A stretch of 13,906 nt of DNA. Origin: JBGTKH01 sp041744735. GTDB lineage: Bacteria; Planctomycetota; Planctomycetia; Pirellulales; Pirellulaceae. The stretch covers positions 1 to 13,906 of the forward strand of contig JBGTKH010000287.1 of assembly GCA_041744735.1 (NCBI GenBank). Reading direction: 5' to 3'. The translations under genes and the position numbers were made by a program. The stretch's first letter is position 1, and each line of letters starts with the position of its first letter. The notes under the pieces were generated by a model. It saw only the letters and a program-made list of their open reading frames with translations. It was not told the origin of the DNA and did no database searches. Shown here piece after piece: positions 7,053-13,769 of the stretch.

Positions 7053-9044
7053 ATGATTTTTCGACCGAGGATACGAGCAGCTCTAGGCTGTGCGTTGTTT
7101 GTTCTTGTCGCTGGGAATTTCGTTCAGCTTCCGGCCATTGCGTCCGATGGAACGACGATGTGGCTCGATTGCACGTTCGGGCCTCTGCCAGAGCGGGAGC
7201 CGGCGCGGCTGCACGTGATGACGATCGGAGATCGCGTCGAGCGGGCCGTGGTCGAGCCGCTCGGCTTGGCCGCAACCGATGCGTCGGGGCTGAAGGTCGA
7301 AGGCGGCAAACTTACGGGCAAGCTGGTCATCGGGCACGACGCGCTGAGTATGAACCGGACACTGGTGCCTCGGTTGTCGACGCGGATGGCGCTGGAGTTG
7401 AATCTGTCGATCGACAACGGCCGCGTGTCGGGAACGTTCGCCGGATTCTGGCCGAAGCCCAAGACGTTGGACACGCCGGTTGCCGTGGAAGGAAAAGTCG
7501 AAGGCGTGGCTCGCGACGAAGCGGCGCTGCGCGAGCAGTTCGGGCTGCCAGCCGAAGCCCAGTGGGTGAGTTGGCTCGGTCCGCATCAGAACTTTTCCAC
7601 AACCGACAGCTCCGCGCCGCTGGTCGACGACCTGCACGACGCGCGATTGCTTTGGGTAAGCCAGTGGATCGGGCCGACGGAATCGGGTTCGCATCGCTAC
7701 GGAGCGTGTGTCGGAGCGCCGCCATGCGCGGGCGGCGCGTCGCCGTTGGTTTACAACGGCCGCGTGTTTCAGTTCCGATACAAATCGGCCGGCGGCGAAG
7801 TGCAGCAACAGCATCTGGACGTGGTGATGAACGGCGAGAGGGGCGCGGAGACGCGGGCGAAAATGGCCGCCATCGGCTGGACCGATGCCGACATGCGCCG
7901 CCGGTGGGCGATCCGTGCCGACGAACAGCTTGTCGCCATCGACGCTGCCACGGGGCGGACGGTGTGGAAAATCGACTGGCCGGGCGAAGGCATCAACCTG
8001 TTCGATCACAAGTGCAGCTTGACAAATCACACGGGCGTCGTCGCGCTGGGCAATGTTTACATGTTCGGATCGATGGGCATCGTCCGCTGCGTGGAAGCCG
8101 AAACGGGCAAACAAAAGTGGTCGGCGCGAGTTCCCGGCTACGCCGACTTTATGGACGCCTTCCTCGCCAAGTCGATCAAGGAACAAATCACCCGCGCCCC
8201 GACACGATCGTTCTGCCACGCTCTGAATGCCAGTGGCGACGTGGTGCTGGCTCCCGACGGCATCGACACTTGCGGCATTGTTGCGCTGGATGCGCGAACC
8301 GGCGAACTGCGGTGGCATGTCACGGGCCGCATCCTCGGAAAGTGCGCCACGCCGATGGCTTGGAGGAAAGACGGCAAGGATTATGTCGTGGCGGCCAGCG
8401 AAGCCGGCACAATCACGTTGCTCGACGCGCCGACCGGGTGTGTCGTGTGGCAGTACGGCCAAGCCGGCGACAACGAATACCAGCCGCTGCTGGTCGGCGA
8501 TCTGCTGATCGGCCACAAACTGAAACGCGAAGACCGATTGCAGGCACCGCAAACGCCCGACGACGGCCCGCACTCCGCGCCCGGACAGAATTACGGACAG
8601 GTCGCGTGCTGGCGACTGACGCTCGAAGGTCCGAAACAGCTTTGGACCGCGCCGGCCGAGTGGGGCGCGCCGGCCAGTTCGCCGATCGGCTCGACGGCCG
8701 GCGGCTTGATCTGCTTTCGCGGGAATTATTCCTACTACCTTGTCGAGCCTGAGACGGGCAAGCGAGTCGCCTCGCGGCATTTGACCGAGCCGGTCCGCTG
8801 GGACGAAGGCCACATGCTCGCGCTGCCGGACCGTTTCGTGTTGCACCCCGACAGCCAGCACGGCCACACGAAAATGTTCCTGCTGCCGGCCCGCGCGGAC
8901 GGCCAGATTAGCCCAATGTGGTCGCCGCCGCACCCATGGGCCACGACCTACCAATCGGCGATGAGCCACGCCTGGGCCGACGGTCGCCTGTTCATCCGCG
9001 GCGCCGATGCGATCTACTGCTATGACCTGCGTCGACAGCCATGA
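7053..9044 (+). CDS. Secreted PQQ-like beta-propeller protein with extra N-terminal domain
   Basis: This is a 663-residue protein. Residues 1-31 are a signal peptide. Residues 32 to about 165 form a beta-rich domain ('MWLDCTFGPLPERE', 'ALELNLSIDNGRVSGTFAG') that I do not recognise and that the first propeller lacks. From about 170 on it is a PQQ-like propeller: 'LVAIDAATGRTVW' (293-305), 'RCVEAETGKQKW', 'IVALDARTGELRW', 'ITLLDAPTGCVVW' and a final 'YCYDLRRQP'. 'LGPHQNFS' and 'LVDDLHDARLLWVS' match 'NGPFGNFS' and 'LLDNVAEARQVWIS' of the first propeller, so they are paralogues. It contains several Cys in pairs ('ACVGAPPC', 'DTCGIVALD'), consistent with an oxidising compartment. Start is 14 bases after the sulfatase stop, so they are very probably cotranscribed. 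A binding or scaffold role in handling the sulfatase's substrate is inference. Confidence 0.85.
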   Translation: MIFRPRIRAALGCALFVLVAGNFVQLPAIASDGTTMWLDCTFGPLPEREPARLHVMTIGDRVERAVVEPLGLAATDASGLKVEGGKLTGKLVIGHDALSMNRTLVPRLSTRMALELNLSIDNGRVSGTFAGFWPKPKTLDTPVAVEGKVEGVARDEAALREQFGLPAEAQWVSWLGPHQNFSTTDSSAPLVDDLHDARLLWVSQWIGPTESGSHRYGACVGAPPCAGGASPLVYNGRVFQFRYKSAGGEVQQQHLDVVMNGERGAETRAKMAAIGWTDADMRRRWAIRADEQLVAIDAATGRTVWKIDWPGEGINLFDHKCSLTNHTGVVALGNVYMFGSMGIVRCVEAETGKQKWSARVPGYADFMDAFLAKSIKEQITRAPTRSFCHALNASGDVVLAPDGIDTCGIVALDARTGELRWHVTGRILGKCATPMAWRKDGKDYVVAASEAGTITLLDAPTGCVVWQYGQAGDNEYQPLLVGDLLIGHKLKREDRLQAPQTPDDGPHSAPGQNYGQVACWRLTLEGPKQLWTAPAEWGAPASSPIGSTAGGLICFRGNYSYYLVEPETGKRVASRHLTEPVRWDEGHMLALPDRFVLHPDSQHGHTKMFLLPARADGQISPMWSPPHPWATTYQSAMSHAWADGRLFIRGADAIYCYDLRRQP

Positions 9045-9124
9045 GCGCGTCGGCCACAATCCGGTTGTCGCCGGCTGCCACGGCGCTCGCAGGCAAGAGG
9101 CGGATCTGGCGCTGGACAAGTTAA
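9041..9124 (+). CDS. Very short ORF coupled by ATGA to the PQQ-like gene, possible gene remnant
   Basis: The last codons of the PQQ-like gene form ATGA, so an ATG at 9041 overlaps the stop and could restart translation. It gives 27 residues (begins MSASATIRLS, ends KRRIWRWTS) with a basic C-terminus and no recognisable domain. It may be the leftover 5' end of a seventh operon gene, or chance. The first PQQ-like gene also ends in ATGA and restarts for only 7 codons, which argues for chance. Confidence 0.15.
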   Translation: MSASATIRLSPAATALAGKRRIWRWTS

Positions 9125-9200
9125 CTGCCGATCTGTTCACCGGTGGCGCCGCGAGGCGGTGCAATTGGACTTGGTGTGTCGGTCCTCTGGACCTATAGGG

Positions 9201-9405
9201 CAATCAAAACTGCAGAGGTCGATGCAACCTCGGTGAGTTGTAGTCGAACGAAAACTGCCGGAGTCGATGCAACCGACTGCACGAAGCAAACCGCGGAACT
9301 CGCATCGGTCTGGATCACCTCAGTCATTTGCAGCACGGTTCGTAACTCAGGTAGTTCGTCGTGTGCGCACGACTGGCTCAAGACCATTGAAGCCGAAGTG
9401 GATGC
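9201..9405. repeat. Four imperfect, dispersed copies of a short motif
   Basis: Copies at 9206-9229 and 9251-9274 agree in 21 of 24 bases (core TCGATGCAACC, period 45). A weaker copy is at 9287-9306 (about 12 of 20). A fourth, at 9392-9405 (GCCGAAGTGGATGC), agrees in 12 of 14 bases with 9257-9270. The + frame reads KTAEVDA, KTAGVDA, KQTAELAS and EAEVDA; the opposite strand reads variations of VASTxAV. All spacings are multiples of three or nearly so. Origin is unknown; it may be a decayed minisatellite or the remains of a repetitive coding region. Confidence 0.5.
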
Positions 9406-9566
9406 GTAACGGTCCCTGTTGATGGCGAGACTCGCCCGATCTGGACACCGTGGGTGGCTGGTGCGGGAATGACCGGACAATGGAGCCTTGGCTAATCCCA
9501 GTTTTGGACTCTGCCATTTCGAGAATCTTGGGAACAATCCTGTCAGGTTTTGGCCGCGAGATTGAA

Positions 9567-9582
9567 GAAGGAGGTAGAGAGG
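9567..9582 (+). promoter_or_regulatory. Two ribosome binding sites in front of the sigma factor gene
   Basis: GAAGGAGG (9567-9574) lies 9 bases before an ATG at 9584 that opens only a four-codon frame (M-C-C-G, stop at 9596-9598). GAGAGG (9577-9582) lies 8 bases before the GTG at 9591 that starts the sigma factor. The mini-frame overlaps the sigma start, so initiation at the two could compete or couple. Confidence 0.4.
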
Positions 9583-9590
9583 AATGTGCT

Positions 9591-10100
9591 GTGGCTGATC
9601 GAGACCAGTTCTTGCCCCTGTTTATCCAGTACGAAGCCGACTTGCGGGGCTTTATCCGCTCGGTCGTGCTCGACCCGCACGTGCGTGAGGACGTGTTCCA
9701 GGAATGCGCGATGCTCCTGTGGCGGCAGTTCGACCAGTACGATGGGCGGCAGTCGTTCGGCGCTTGGACACGTGGGATCGCGGCGAACAAGATCAAACAG
9801 CGGCGACGCGACGACCGACGATTTCCGGTCGCGTTCTCACCAGAGACGATTCAGTCCGTGCTTGACGCCTTTGATCGGATCGAGGCAGCCGCCGGGCCGC
9901 GCACCGAAGCGCTCTCGGAGTGCGTCGAGGAATTGCCTCCGAACTCTCGCCATCTTGTGAACCTCCGATATGAACGGAACCTAGCGTGTGCAGAAATCGC
10001 CAGTGAGACAGGCCGCACGCTGGAAGCGATCTACCGGGCGTTGTCAAGGATTCGCGAGGGCCTTGAAGAATGCATCCGCCGAAAACTGTCAGCGGCCTAA
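9591..10100 (+). CDS. ECF-type RNA polymerase sigma factor, Rhodopirellula/Verrucomicrobium family
   Basis: This is a 169-residue sigma-70 family factor that would direct RNA polymerase to a specific promoter set. Region 2 spans about residues 7-72, with 'DLRGFIRSVV', 'REDVFQECAMLLWRQFDQ' and 'FGAWTRGIA'. Region 4 spans about 105-160, with 'LPPNSRHLVNLRYERNL' and the helix-turn-helix 'EIASETGRTLEAIYRALSRIREGL'. Sequence style and length fit the planctomycete/verrucomicrobial ECF group. The GTG at 9591 is preferred over upstream in-frame starts at 9450 and 9480 because it has a good ribosome binding site and gives the normal family N-terminus; the upstream codons look non-coding. It is followed after 16 bases by a FecR-like membrane protein, the typical regulator pair. 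Target promoters are unknown; the downstream G8 gene is the obvious candidate. Confidence 0.9.
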   Translation: MADRDQFLPLFIQYEADLRGFIRSVVLDPHVREDVFQECAMLLWRQFDQYDGRQSFGAWTRGIAANKIKQRRRDDRRFPVAFSPETIQSVLDAFDRIEAAAGPRTEALSECVEELPPNSRHLVNLRYERNLACAEIASETGRTLEAIYRALSRIREGLEECIRRKLSAA

Positions 10101-10116
10101 CGAGGGCATTTGCGTC

Positions 10117-11409
10117 GTGAATGATCCAGACCACAACCTGATTCACAAATATCTCGATGGGGCGCTGTCGGCCGCCGAGCTGGCTGAGCTGGAGGCGAGT
10201 GTCAATAGCGATCCCGAGTTTGCCGACAGGTTCGCTCAAGCAGCGCGACTAGATTCTGATTTGGCGGCATTGCTGCGCGAAGACGCCTCAGCCCGCAGCA
10301 TCACATCGCGCATGCGGCAAATCGAAAGGGACAATTGTCCAGAGCCTGCGCTGCAATCGTCGCCGGACGGCAGTCGGAACATGCGCATAGTCGCCTGGAG
10401 CAGCGTCGCGGCGGCACTGGTCATCGCCATAGGCACGTGGGCGATATGGCGGTCGGCACAGAGTCCGAATAACGATCGCCCCGCGATCGCGGAAGGGCCG
10501 CATGAGGTGATTTCTGGCGAGGTCGTCGCTGACGGGGCCACGGCCGTTAGGCTACGGGACGGCAGCTCGATCCGAGTGGACGACACCGGTCCAGCCGTGA
10601 TCCGGCTGGCCGACGGTTCGGAAGCGGAACTCGGTCCACAGGCCCGCGCCGTTCTGTATGGGCGGCGGGATAACGTCCGACAGGTAGTCCAGTTGCTGGA
10701 GGGGTCGGCAACCTTTCGCGTCACTAAAGGGATGGGGCAGTTTCGTGTCGAAACCGAAGTCGGCAGTGTCACCGCCTTGGGAACGGAGTTCGCCGTAGAG
10801 TTGATTCCCGACGATCCTCCTCCCGGCGCGCGGCCCAACCGTCGCGACGATGTGCTGCACGTGAGCGTCGCGTCGGGCATCGTCGAAGTTGAGTATGGAC
10901 GGCACAAGTTCCTGCTGGCCGGCGGTGAAGAAGACGACTTCCGCGACGACCGCGAGCCGCGGCCGCCACGACAAGCGACCGAGCAATTTGCTTCGATCGA
11001 TTTGTCCGGCGGTCAACTTCACACAACCACAGGCAATGAACAGCCGCAGGCGATCACGCACCGGATTGCCGAAGAAAGCTCGATACGCATCGACGGCGAG
11101 CCGGCTGCGGCCGCAGAGTTGCAACCGAAGATGCGCGTGCGGTTGATGTTCTCTGAAGGTGGACAAGTCGTCGCCATTGACGCCTACGGTTCGACGATTA
11201 CCGGCGTGGTGCGCTCGGTGGACAATGCGCGAAATCGCATCGTTCTCGTCGGCCGGCCGCGCGAGGACGGCAGTTCGGGAGATCGGGCGTATGACATGCT
11301 GCCCAGTCTGACGGCCGACGTGCAACCGGGCGAGAAGGTGCGATTGCAGCTTTCGGCCCGCGGATCAAGGGTCATTCGCATCGAGCCGGACGTGCGGCGC
11401 GAAGAGTAA
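10117..11409 (+). CDS. FecR-like membrane protein, probable anti-sigma partner
   Basis: This is a 430-residue protein. The N-terminal part (1-70) is helical and of anti-sigma type ('HKYLDGALSAAELAELEASV'), without a Cys/His zinc motif. A single transmembrane segment is at about 91-111. A FecR domain follows (about 140-260: 'LRDGSSIRVDDTG', 'LEGSATFRVTKGMGQFRVETEVGSVTALGTEFAV'). After an acidic linker, residues 312-357 and 360-424 look like two copies of a small beta module ('THRIAEESSIRIDG...VVAIDA' and 'ITGVVRSVDNARNRIVLVG...VIRIEPD'), similar in style to DUF5666; that name is tentative. The layout suggests a cytoplasmic part binding the sigma factor and an exported sensing part. The GTG start follows GAGGG with a 10-base gap; a nearby ATG at 10121 is out of frame. 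Both regulatory genes use GTG, which may keep their expression low. Confidence 0.85.
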   Translation: MNDPDHNLIHKYLDGALSAAELAELEASVNSDPEFADRFAQAARLDSDLAALLREDASARSITSRMRQIERDNCPEPALQSSPDGSRNMRIVAWSSVAAALVIAIGTWAIWRSAQSPNNDRPAIAEGPHEVISGEVVADGATAVRLRDGSSIRVDDTGPAVIRLADGSEAELGPQARAVLYGRRDNVRQVVQLLEGSATFRVTKGMGQFRVETEVGSVTALGTEFAVELIPDDPPPGARPNRRDDVLHVSVASGIVEVEYGRHKFLLAGGEEDDFRDDREPRPPRQATEQFASIDLSGGQLHTTTGNEQPQAITHRIAEESSIRIDGEPAAAAELQPKMRVRLMFSEGGQVVAIDAYGSTITGVVRSVDNARNRIVLVGRPREDGSSGDRAYDMLPSLTADVQPGEKVRLQLSARGSRVIRIEPDVRREE

Positions 11410-11434
11410 GGGGCTTTTATCAACGTCTTTGAGC

Positions 11435-11440
11435 AGGAGG
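11435..11440 (+). promoter_or_regulatory. Strong ribosome binding site of the G8-domain gene
   Basis: A perfect AGGAGG lies 7 bases before the ATG at 11448. It is stronger than the sites of the two upstream regulatory genes, which fits higher translation of the exported effector. Confidence 0.7.
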
Positions 11441-11447
11441 AATACTT

Positions 11448-13640
11448 ATGAAGCCGATCAGACTGATGTTTGTACTGCTGGCCATGTCCAGCCTGACCGT
11501 CGTCACTTTGGCTGAGGACCGAGCCGACGCGACTGGCCTGAAGCTGCCCCGCGCCGGCCTAATCAAGAGCAAGGCCAGCGGCCCTTGGTCGTCGCCGGAC
11601 ACGTGGGAGGGCGGAAAGGTTCCGGCGGCCGGCAATCAAGTGCTTATCCGCAAAGGCGACCAGGTTGTCTATGACGTCGCATCGGACGAAGTGATTCGGT
11701 CGCTGCACGTCAGTGGCACATTGTCGTTCGACCCTAACAAAGACACGCTTCTTAACGTGGGGCTGATCCGCATTCAGCCGGGCGACAAAGTAATCGAAGA
11801 AGGCTTTGACTGCGATCACGTTCCGGACGAGAAGAAGCTCGCTGCGACCGCGAAAGACGCTGCCCAACCGGGCTTCAGCGCCATCTGCGTCTGCTGCCAG
11901 TCGAAGTCGGCATTGCTGGTCGGCACGCCGGAGCGGCCGATCGACGCCGACCACCAAGCCGTAATTCGTCTGCATTACATCGATGGCATGGATGCACAGT
12001 CCTGCCCGGCGATTGTCGCCTGCGGCGGGCGGATGGATTTTCACGGCGCGCCGCTGAGCCGCACATGGGTCAAGCTGGGCGCGAATGTCAGCCCCGGCAA
12101 GGGCGGTGGCGTCAGCGAGATCACGCTCAGCGAACCCGTCACCGGCTGGCGCGTTGGCGATCGGATCATTGTCACGAAGTCGGGCCGGCCTGGGTACGGC
12201 TCGGAGACAACGGAGGAGGCGGTCATCAAATCCATCGAAGCAACTCGGATTGAACTCGAATCGCCGCTCGTGCATACGCATCTGGGCGAAGGGGACTTCC
12301 GCGCCGAAGTCGCCAACCTCAGCCGCAACGTCATTATCGAGTCAGCGACTCCGGATGGAGTCCGCGGGCACACGATGTATCACGTCGGCTCGGCCGGCTC
12401 GATCAGCTACGCGGAGTTCCGGCATCTCGGCAAAGAGGGAGTGCTTGGACGCTACAACTTGCATTATCACCTGTGCGGCGATTCCATGCGCGGCTCTTCG
12501 GTGATCGGCTGTTCCTTTCGCCACAGTCAGAACCGCTGGCTCACGATTCACGGTACCAACTACCTGATCGTCCGCGACAATGTTGGCTACCAGAGCATCG
12601 GGCACGGCTTCTTCCTCGAAGACGGCACCGAAGTCTACAACGTGTTCGACCGTAATCTGGCGGTGCAGGCGTTGGCCGGGCGACCTCTGCCAAAGCAGAT
12701 CCTGCCGTTCGACGCCAACAGCGGGGCGGGATTCTGGTTCGCGAATGCCCACAATACGTTCACGAACAACGTCGCTACGGAATGTCGGCATTATGGCTTC
12801 CGCTTCGAAGCGACCCCGAAGGCCGGGGTCATTCACTCCGACGGGGCGCCGATCAAGGACATCAAGTTTGGTGACCCCAAGGCGCCGTTCGACTTGGCGC
12901 TAAACGTACGACAGCCTGACGGCAGCCGCAAGCAAGTGGATGTCCGCACACTGTCGTTCGTGCGATTCGAGAACAACGAGACACACGGCAACGGACACTG
13001 GGGGTTAAACATCGGTGAAGGCGTCGGCGGCGTCGGACCCGATGCCACGAGCCCGTTTGTGTTGCGCAACACGAAAATCTGGAATGTGGTTGGTGGCTTC
13101 GGTGTGCAATCGCCGCACGTGTTACTCGATCGTTTGACGATTCACGAGGCCACTTATGGCGTGCGGGCTTCGCAGTACGTGGGCCAGGATTACCGCAACG
13201 TCTCCATCAATTCCCGTGGCGCGACGATTGCCACTTTGGAGCAGTATTTGGCATCGAACAATAACGCGGGGAGCCGTCGGCACCGTCAACCGGGCTGGCC
13301 CGAAGGCACGGGTGACGGCGGACCGAGATTCCAACCGGCCGAGATCGAAGTGGCTCGGCTGACCCCCGTCGACAAGCTACCGCCGATGACGGTAATCACA
13401 TCGACGCGCCGCGACGGGTCGCAGTTCATCGTCGGCGGCACCACCAGCGATGCCAGCGAGATTAAGGCCGTGACCGTCAACGGTGAGCCGGCCCGCGCCG
13501 TCGGCGGCAACTTTTCGCAGTGGGAAGTGACGCTCACCGGCATCGACGCGGGCATTGTGGAAATCTCCGCCGGGGCGATCGATGTCGCGGGTAACAAGGA
13601 GCTGACGCCGCACGTCATGGTGATTGCTTTGACCAAATAA
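11448..13640 (+). CDS. Secreted G8-domain, CEMIP/TMEM2-like beta-helix protein
   Basis: This is a 730-residue protein with a signal peptide (about 1-22). Residues about 44-200 are a G8 domain, opened by the hallmark 'SGPWSSPDTWEGGKVPAAGN'. Residues about 290-600 are a right-handed beta-helix. The block 335-400 ('RYNLHYHLCGD', 'IHGTNYLIVRDNVGY', 'GHGFFLEDGTEVYN') resembles the same block of animal CEMIP and TMEM2 proteins, which degrade hyaluronan; this is from memory and not an alignment. The C-terminal 80 residues form an Ig-like beta domain. Several Cys (122, 147, 149, 150, 186, 192) could form disulfides. A polysaccharide-cleaving or -binding role is therefore likely, but the substrate in a planctomycete need not be hyaluronan. 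It follows the FecR gene by 38 bases and is probably cotranscribed with the sigma factor. Confidence 0.88.
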   Translation: MKPIRLMFVLLAMSSLTVVTLAEDRADATGLKLPRAGLIKSKASGPWSSPDTWEGGKVPAAGNQVLIRKGDQVVYDVASDEVIRSLHVSGTLSFDPNKDTLLNVGLIRIQPGDKVIEEGFDCDHVPDEKKLAATAKDAAQPGFSAICVCCQSKSALLVGTPERPIDADHQAVIRLHYIDGMDAQSCPAIVACGGRMDFHGAPLSRTWVKLGANVSPGKGGGVSEITLSEPVTGWRVGDRIIVTKSGRPGYGSETTEEAVIKSIEATRIELESPLVHTHLGEGDFRAEVANLSRNVIIESATPDGVRGHTMYHVGSAGSISYAEFRHLGKEGVLGRYNLHYHLCGDSMRGSSVIGCSFRHSQNRWLTIHGTNYLIVRDNVGYQSIGHGFFLEDGTEVYNVFDRNLAVQALAGRPLPKQILPFDANSGAGFWFANAHNTFTNNVATECRHYGFRFEATPKAGVIHSDGAPIKDIKFGDPKAPFDLALNVRQPDGSRKQVDVRTLSFVRFENNETHGNGHWGLNIGEGVGGVGPDATSPFVLRNTKIWNVVGGFGVQSPHVLLDRLTIHEATYGVRASQYVGQDYRNVSINSRGATIATLEQYLASNNNAGSRRHRQPGWPEGTGDGGPRFQPAEIEVARLTPVDKLPPMTVITSTRRDGSQFIVGGTTSDASEIKAVTVNGEPARAVGGNFSQWEVTLTGIDAGIVEISAGAIDVAGNKELTPHVMVIALTK

Positions 13641-13677
13641 CTGAAAACACGTGCCGCGGCCACGAATCAGATTCACA

Positions 13678-13698
13678 CCGAATCGTCGCGGGATTCGG
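13678..13698 (+). other. Small intergenic hairpin
   Basis: CCGAATC (13678-13684) and GATTCGG (13692-13698) form a perfect 7-bp stem with a 7-base loop. No T-run follows, so it is not a typical intrinsic terminator. It lies between the G8 gene and the interrupted gene and may affect mRNA stability, or be chance. Confidence 0.3.
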
Positions 13699-13718
13699 AA
13701 CACGTTGAGGAGCTTAAT

Positions 13719-13769
13719 ATGATTAGGTTGAGAGTAGTCACGGTGTTGGTAGCGGCGCTTCTCGTATGA
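13719..13769 (+). pseudogene. Exported-protein gene interrupted by an IS3-like element after 16 codons
   Basis: GAGGAG at 13707-13712 lies 6 bases before the ATG at 13719. The frame reads MIRLRVVTVLVAALLV: two basic residues, then a hydrophobic run, typical of the first part of a signal peptide. It stops at TGA 13767-13769, and those three bases are the first bases of the insertion sequence. The gene therefore was probably a fourth, exported member of the sigma/FecR/G8 unit, now broken. Its remaining part, if it survives, would lie beyond the IS, outside the window, so its function cannot be told. A native 16-residue peptide is a less likely reading. Confidence 0.7.

Larger units (their letters stand above)
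9045..9590. other. Spacer of about 550 bases without a convincing gene
   Basis: This separates the six-gene cluster from the sigma factor unit. A + frame from 9143 to 9409 (88 codons) and a minus frame from 9537 to 9193 (114 codons) are both open, but neither resembles a known protein and neither has a good ribosome binding site. The part 9201-9405 contains four imperfect copies of a short motif, listed separately. I found no convincing -35/-10 pair, sigma-factor-specific promoter or T-tailed hairpin. The promoter of the sigma factor unit is expected here, most likely in 9410-9570. Confidence 0.5.

Noticed and set aside
6103..7275. 390-codon minus-strand open frame opposite the sulfatase
   Set aside because: It is a shadow of the sulfatase gene, with no motif and no ribosome binding site.
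7160..8752. 530-codon + strand frame inside the second propeller gene
   Set aside because: It is a frame-shifted reading of the same gene with an Arg-rich, domain-free product.
7083..9203. 706-codon minus-strand open frame opposite the second propeller gene
   Set aside because: It is antisense to a gene with a clear signal peptide and propeller motifs; long shadow frames are common at this GC content, and its residues (rich in R, H, Q, V) resemble no domain.
9201..9405. CRISPR array
   Set aside because: The motif copies are imperfect, too few and unevenly spaced, with no unique spacers of constant length and no cas genes.
9531..9550. GGAAC at 9531 as the -35 box of an ECF-type promoter for the sigma factor
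   Set aside because: No matching -10 element lies at the expected distance of about 16 bases.
9347..9796. 149-codon minus-strand frame across the sigma factor start
   Set aside because: It overlaps the sigma factor's conserved region 2 and has no recognisable domain.
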